Of a stretch of DNA of 8,718 bases, positions 6,735 to 8,718 are shown piece after piece. Where the stretch lies: contig CALZMB010000087.1 in the NCBI GenBank assembly GCA_945788485.1, forward strand, positions 1 to 8,718, given 5' to 3'. The notes beneath the pieces were generated by a model. The model worked only from the letters and a program-made list of their open reading frames with translations, did not search any database and was not told where the DNA came from. The number at the start of each line of letters is the position of its first letter. Within the stretch, counting starts at the first letter, position 1. Made by a program: the position numbers and the translations under genes. The stretch is from an uncultured bacterium (GTDB lineage: Bacteria; Bacteroidota; Bacteroidia; Bacteroidales; Bacteroidaceae).

Positions 6735-6754
6735 GGGTTCCGTTCGGCGCATCT
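6735..6754. repeat. Upstream copy of the transposase-flanking motif
   Basis: The 20 bases match 5581-5600 at 18 of 20 positions, in the same orientation. On the transposase strand the copy lies between the -7 box (6770-6777) and the start codon (6719), so it would be in the mRNA leader. That position would suit binding by the encoded protein. It lacks the right half of the downstream hairpin. Confidence 0.7.
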
Positions 6755-6769
6755 ATGCAAAAGCACATG

Positions 6770-6777
6770 CAAAGTTA
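6770..6777 (-). promoter_or_regulatory. -7 box of the RAYT-like gene
   Basis: On the minus strand this reads TAACTTTG, an exact TAnnTTTG match, 50 bases upstream of the ATG at 6719. No clear TTTG -33 element stands at 19-21 bases, so the promoter may be weak. It is divergent from the SPFH promoter at 6861-6891. Confidence 0.55.
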
Positions 6778-6860
6778 CATAAATATCTCGAATCATGAGC
6801 CTGCCGTACGAGAAAAGCAAACACCAAATTGAAAACAATGTTAAAACAACGTGCGGATTG

Positions 6861-6891
6861 TTGTGCATATAAAGAAAAACATCTATCTTTG
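6861..6891 (+). promoter_or_regulatory. Bacteroidales-type promoter of the SPFH/RHH unit
   Basis: TTG at 6861-6863 and TATCTTTG at 6884-6891 are separated by 20 bases, the same spacing as at the AraC-type gene. Transcription would begin near 6898, about 30 bases before the ATG at 6928. This supports 6928 as the start, because the longer frame from TTG 6829 would place the promoter inside the coding region. Confidence 0.75.
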
Positions 6892-6927
6892 TACTATCAA
6901 AATGATATCACACTAAACATAACGGCA

Positions 6928-7899
6928 ATGGAAAGAAAAGAAACCAAATTCGCAGGGACAGTCATCAACGGCTTCGTGATGCTGTCCGTGACACTCGCGA
7001 CACTCGCCGCAAGCATCGCCCTCATCATCTGGGGCGGGATGACCGTCTCCGACAACGGCACGACAACAGGCGTCATAGCCATCGTGGCAGGCATCGCCGC
7101 CTTCATCGCGTTCATCATACTTCTATGCGGCTTCGTCCTCCTCGAACCGGGAGAGGCGAGGATGATGATGTTCTTCGGAGAATACCGCGGCACATTCACC
7201 GAGACGGGATATTTCTGGGTACACCCCTTCATCACGACAAAGCGTCTGTCGCTGCGCGCGCGTAACCTCGACGCCGAGCCGATAAAGGTGAACGACAAGG
7301 TGGGCAACCCGGTCATGATAGGTCTTGTGCTTGTCTGGAAGCTTCGCGACACATACAAGGCGATGTTCGAGATTGATTCGCAGACGATGGCGCAGAACGC
7401 CAACAACGCCGCCACGGGGACAGACGTGAAGAGCATCATGAACGCCTTCGAGCAGTTTGTGAAGACACAGAGCGACGCCGCGCTGCGTCAGGTGGCGGGG
7501 CAATATGCCTACGACGATGTCGATGGCGAGACCAACGACCTCACGCTGCGCAGCGGCGGCGAGGAGATAAACAGCCAATTGGAGACGAAACTCAACGAAC
7601 GCCTCGCCATAGCAGGCATCGAGGTTGTGGAGGCACGCATCAACTACCTCGCCTATGCGCCCGAGATAGCCGCCGTCATGCTGCGCCGCCAGCAGGCTTC
7701 GGCTATCATCACCGCAAGGGAGAAGATTGTCGAAGGCGCCGTCTCGATGGTGAAGATGGCGCTCGACCGCCTCGCGCAGGAGAATGTCGTGGAACTTGAC
7801 GACGACAAGAAGGCGGCGATGGTCAGCAACCTCATGGTGGTGCTCTGCGGAGAAGATTCGGCGCAACCCGTCGTCAACACCGGCACGCTGAACCACTGA
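6928..7899 (+). CDS. Membrane-anchored SPFH/Band 7 (stomatin-prohibitin type) protein
   Basis: With the start at 6928 the protein has 323 residues. Two hydrophobic segments (about 12-36 and 46-72) form an N-terminal hairpin anchor. The SPFH domain begins at LLEPGEARMMMFFGEYRGTF (71-90) and continues through GYFWVHPF and the strand-rich KVGNPVMIGLVLVWKL. The conserved end is IEVVEARINYLAYAPEIAAVMLRRQQASAI, followed by the helical AREKIVEGAVSMV (263-275). Such proteins oligomerise on membranes, organise microdomains and often act with proteases, but nothing here names a partner. The short tail after 285 is acidic (ELDDDKK) and has no NfeD-like domain. The promoter lies about 30 bases upstream. 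The downstream neighbour is a small RHH gene 54 bases away on the same strand, probably co-transcribed. The longer TTG start at 6829 is rejected because it spans the promoter. Confidence 0.92.
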   Translation: MERKETKFAGTVINGFVMLSVTLATLAASIALIIWGGMTVSDNGTTTGVIAIVAGIAAFIAFIILLCGFVLLEPGEARMMMFFGEYRGTFTETGYFWVHPFITTKRLSLRARNLDAEPIKVNDKVGNPVMIGLVLVWKLRDTYKAMFEIDSQTMAQNANNAATGTDVKSIMNAFEQFVKTQSDAALRQVAGQYAYDDVDGETNDLTLRSGGEEINSQLETKLNERLAIAGIEVVEARINYLAYAPEIAAVMLRRQQASAIITAREKIVEGAVSMVKMALDRLAQENVVELDDDKKAAMVSNLMVVLCGEDSAQPVVNTGTLNH

Positions 7900-7953
7900 C
7901 ACCTGCCGCAACGCGCCTCATCAAGACTTTCCCGCAACGAAAACACTACCCCG

Positions 7954-8169
7954 ATGGCAAAGACAAAGAATTTCATACTGCGCATCGACAGCGAGATGAT
8001 GGATGCCATAGAGGCATGGGCGGCTGACGAGTTCCGCTCTACAAACGGGCAGCTGCAATGGATCATCGCCGAAGCGCTGCGCAAAGCGAAACGTATGCCC
8101 AAACGCAGAAACGCCAACGCGCAAAAAAACGGAACAGCCGCACAGCCTGCCGACGGAGACAATGAATGA
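7954..8169 (+). CDS. Arc-like ribbon-helix-helix small protein
   Basis: The 71-residue protein has a lysine-rich start and then the pattern of an Arc/MetJ-type ribbon-helix-helix. FILRID (7-12) would be the DNA-contacting beta strand, EMMDAIEAWAADEF (14-27) helix A, and RSTNGQLQWIIAEALRKAKR (28-47) the turn and helix B. The last 24 residues are basic, then polar and probably disordered. RHH proteins bind DNA as dimers; some are antitoxins, others plain repressors. No toxin-like gene lies beside it. Its partner is the SPFH gene 54 bases upstream, with no promoter between them, so the two look like one transcription unit. I recall similar SPFH plus Arc-like pairs in other Bacteroidota but cannot check this here. 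A 9-base inverted repeat (8145-8153 with 8170-8178) straddles the stop codon. Confidence 0.85.
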   Translation: MAKTKNFILRIDSEMMDAIEAWAADEFRSTNGQLQWIIAEALRKAKRMPKRRNANAQKNGTAAQPADGDNE

Positions 8170-8178
8170 TCGGCAGGC
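8145..8178 (+). repeat. Inverted repeat across the RHH stop codon
   Basis: GCCTGCCGA (8145-8153) and TCGGCAGGC (8170-8178) are exact reverse complements with 16 bases between, including the TGA stop. No T tract follows, so it is not a simple terminator. It may be a 3' mRNA structure. Confidence 0.5.
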
Positions 8179-8380
8179 AGGTACGGAAGGCAGACGCGAC
8201 ACCCTCAGAAAACACAAGACATTGTGATTTCAAATTCGCGAGAAACGAAAAAAAACGAGCGAGGAGGGCGGCGGCACTTTCTACGCGCTGAATTTTCAGT
8301 TATACGCAATCCATTGATAATCAGACCACAAGCCTCAGAATAGGCAAAAACAGCACCTGAAAATGAAGCGAAAAAGGGGT

Positions 8381-8483
8381 AAAATAGTCAATCTTGCAGC
8401 CTGAAATAGTCAAACTTGCAGCCTGAAATAGTCAAACTTGGAACGTAAAAAAGACTATTTCAGACTGCAAGATTGACTATTTT
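8381..8483. repeat. Composite repeat: 22-base tandem unit with an inverted copy forming a 31-base hairpin
   Basis: A 22-base unit beginning AAATAGTCAA and ending CTTGCAGCCTG occurs at 8382-8403 and 8404-8425 with one difference. A third copy (8426-8440) diverges after CTTG. The arm 8453-8483 is the reverse complement of 8381-8411 at 30 of 31 positions. The intervening 41 bases contain copies two and three. The same right arm can pair with the shifted register starting near 8403, giving a shorter loop. The outer ends are A-rich on the left and TATTTT on the right, so the hairpin could stop transcription from either side. It lies 211 bases after the RHH stop. Confidence 0.88.
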
Positions 8484-8606
8484 GGGATACAGGACAGTGG
8501 TTTCTGCACAAAAAACCAACCGAAAACGGGCTTCAGACACAAAAAAACGCTGTTTATAAATGTTAATTTCAAGTTTTCCCGTTGTCAAGATTTTTCACAC
8601 AAAAAG

Positions 8607-8627
8607 CGGGGTGCCAGTAAAACCCTG
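8607..8627 (-). terminator. Weak terminator-like hairpin on the minus strand
   Basis: On the minus strand CAGGGT and ACCCCG can pair at 5 of 6 positions around a 9-base loop, followed by CTTTTTG. The stem is short. It would serve a gene entering from the right edge on the minus strand, where the last 12 codons before a TGA (8680-8682) are open, but that gene is not established. Confidence 0.22.
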
Positions 8628-8718
8628 TGTCAGCTGATAAGACAAAAACAAACTATCAACTCGTCATCTGAAATCAACTTCACCTGCTCGTGGTGATGCG
8701 CACAAAGCCTGGAAGGCT

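Larger units (their letters stand above)
8170..8718. other. Non-coding 549-base tail with composite repeat and no convincing gene
   Basis: No frame here looks like a gene. From 8220 to 8380 the sequence is A-rich, with a G-rich island near 8256-8276. Bases 8381-8483 hold the composite repeat described separately. After 8484 it is A/T-rich with scattered hairpin fragments. A degenerate copy of the octamer repeat (ATCAACTCGTCATCTG) lies at 8655-8670. The final 13 bases (8706-8718) form AGCCT, GGA, AGGCT, a small stem that may be a terminator cut by the window edge. No TAnnTTTG promoter was found on either strand. Confidence 0.6.

Noticed and set aside
6829..6927. TTG-initiated N-terminal extension of the SPFH protein
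   Set aside because: It would span the TTG-N20-TAnnTTTG promoter, and the ATG at 6928 gives a normal membrane-anchor start.
8381..8450. Possible CRISPR array from 22-base direct repeats
   Set aside because: The units are directly abutting without spacers, and an inverted copy follows; no cas genes are present.
8683..8718. Possible 3' end of a minus-strand gene (12 codons before TGA)
   Set aside because: Too short to identify, and other frames are also partly open; only the weak hairpin at 8607-8627 hints at it.

Overview
The window looks like a chromosomal segment from a Bacteroidota, most likely Prevotella/Segatella or another Bacteroidales. The evidence is threefold. Promoters have the Bacteroidales form (TTG or TTTG, about 20 bases, then TAnnTTTG). 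Start codons lack Shine-Dalgarno sequences and follow A-rich leaders. The first genes form a Sus-type starch-degradation set. No tRNA, rRNA or CRISPR array was seen.

Bases 1-4796 (+ strand) hold the end of a starch/alpha-glucan utilisation locus: the 3' end of a GH31 alpha-glucosidase-like gene, a GH97 alpha-glucosidase of SusB type, and a GH13 neopullulanase/cyclomaltodextrinase of SusA type. The last two have signal peptides without a lipobox and so should act in the periplasm, cutting imported malto-oligosaccharides to glucose. A strong hairpin separates GH31 from GH97. An unusual array of 8-base repeats in both orientations fills the gap between GH97 and GH13. Bases 4797-5426 carry a short stand-alone AraC-type HTH gene with a clear promoter, overlapped by a dyad, and a strong terminator.

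Bases 5427-6777 form a transposase island: a minus-strand HUH/Y1 transposase of the REP-associated (RAYT) kind. It has an unusual C-terminal extension that reads like a small Rossmann/DprA-like domain. A near-identical 20-base motif lies on both sides of the gene in the same orientation, and two hairpins lie downstream.

Bases 6861-8169 (+ strand) carry a two-gene unit with its own promoter: a membrane-anchored SPFH/Band 7 protein and a 71-residue Arc-like ribbon-helix-helix protein. The last 549 bases have no convincing gene. They contain a composite repeat: a 22-base unit repeated in tandem, followed by an inverted copy that gives 31-base arms matching at 30 positions.

The parts most worth a second look are the octamer array between the susB and susA homologues, the RAYT-like gene with its fused domain and flanking motifs, and the composite inverted repeat after the SPFH/RHH pair.
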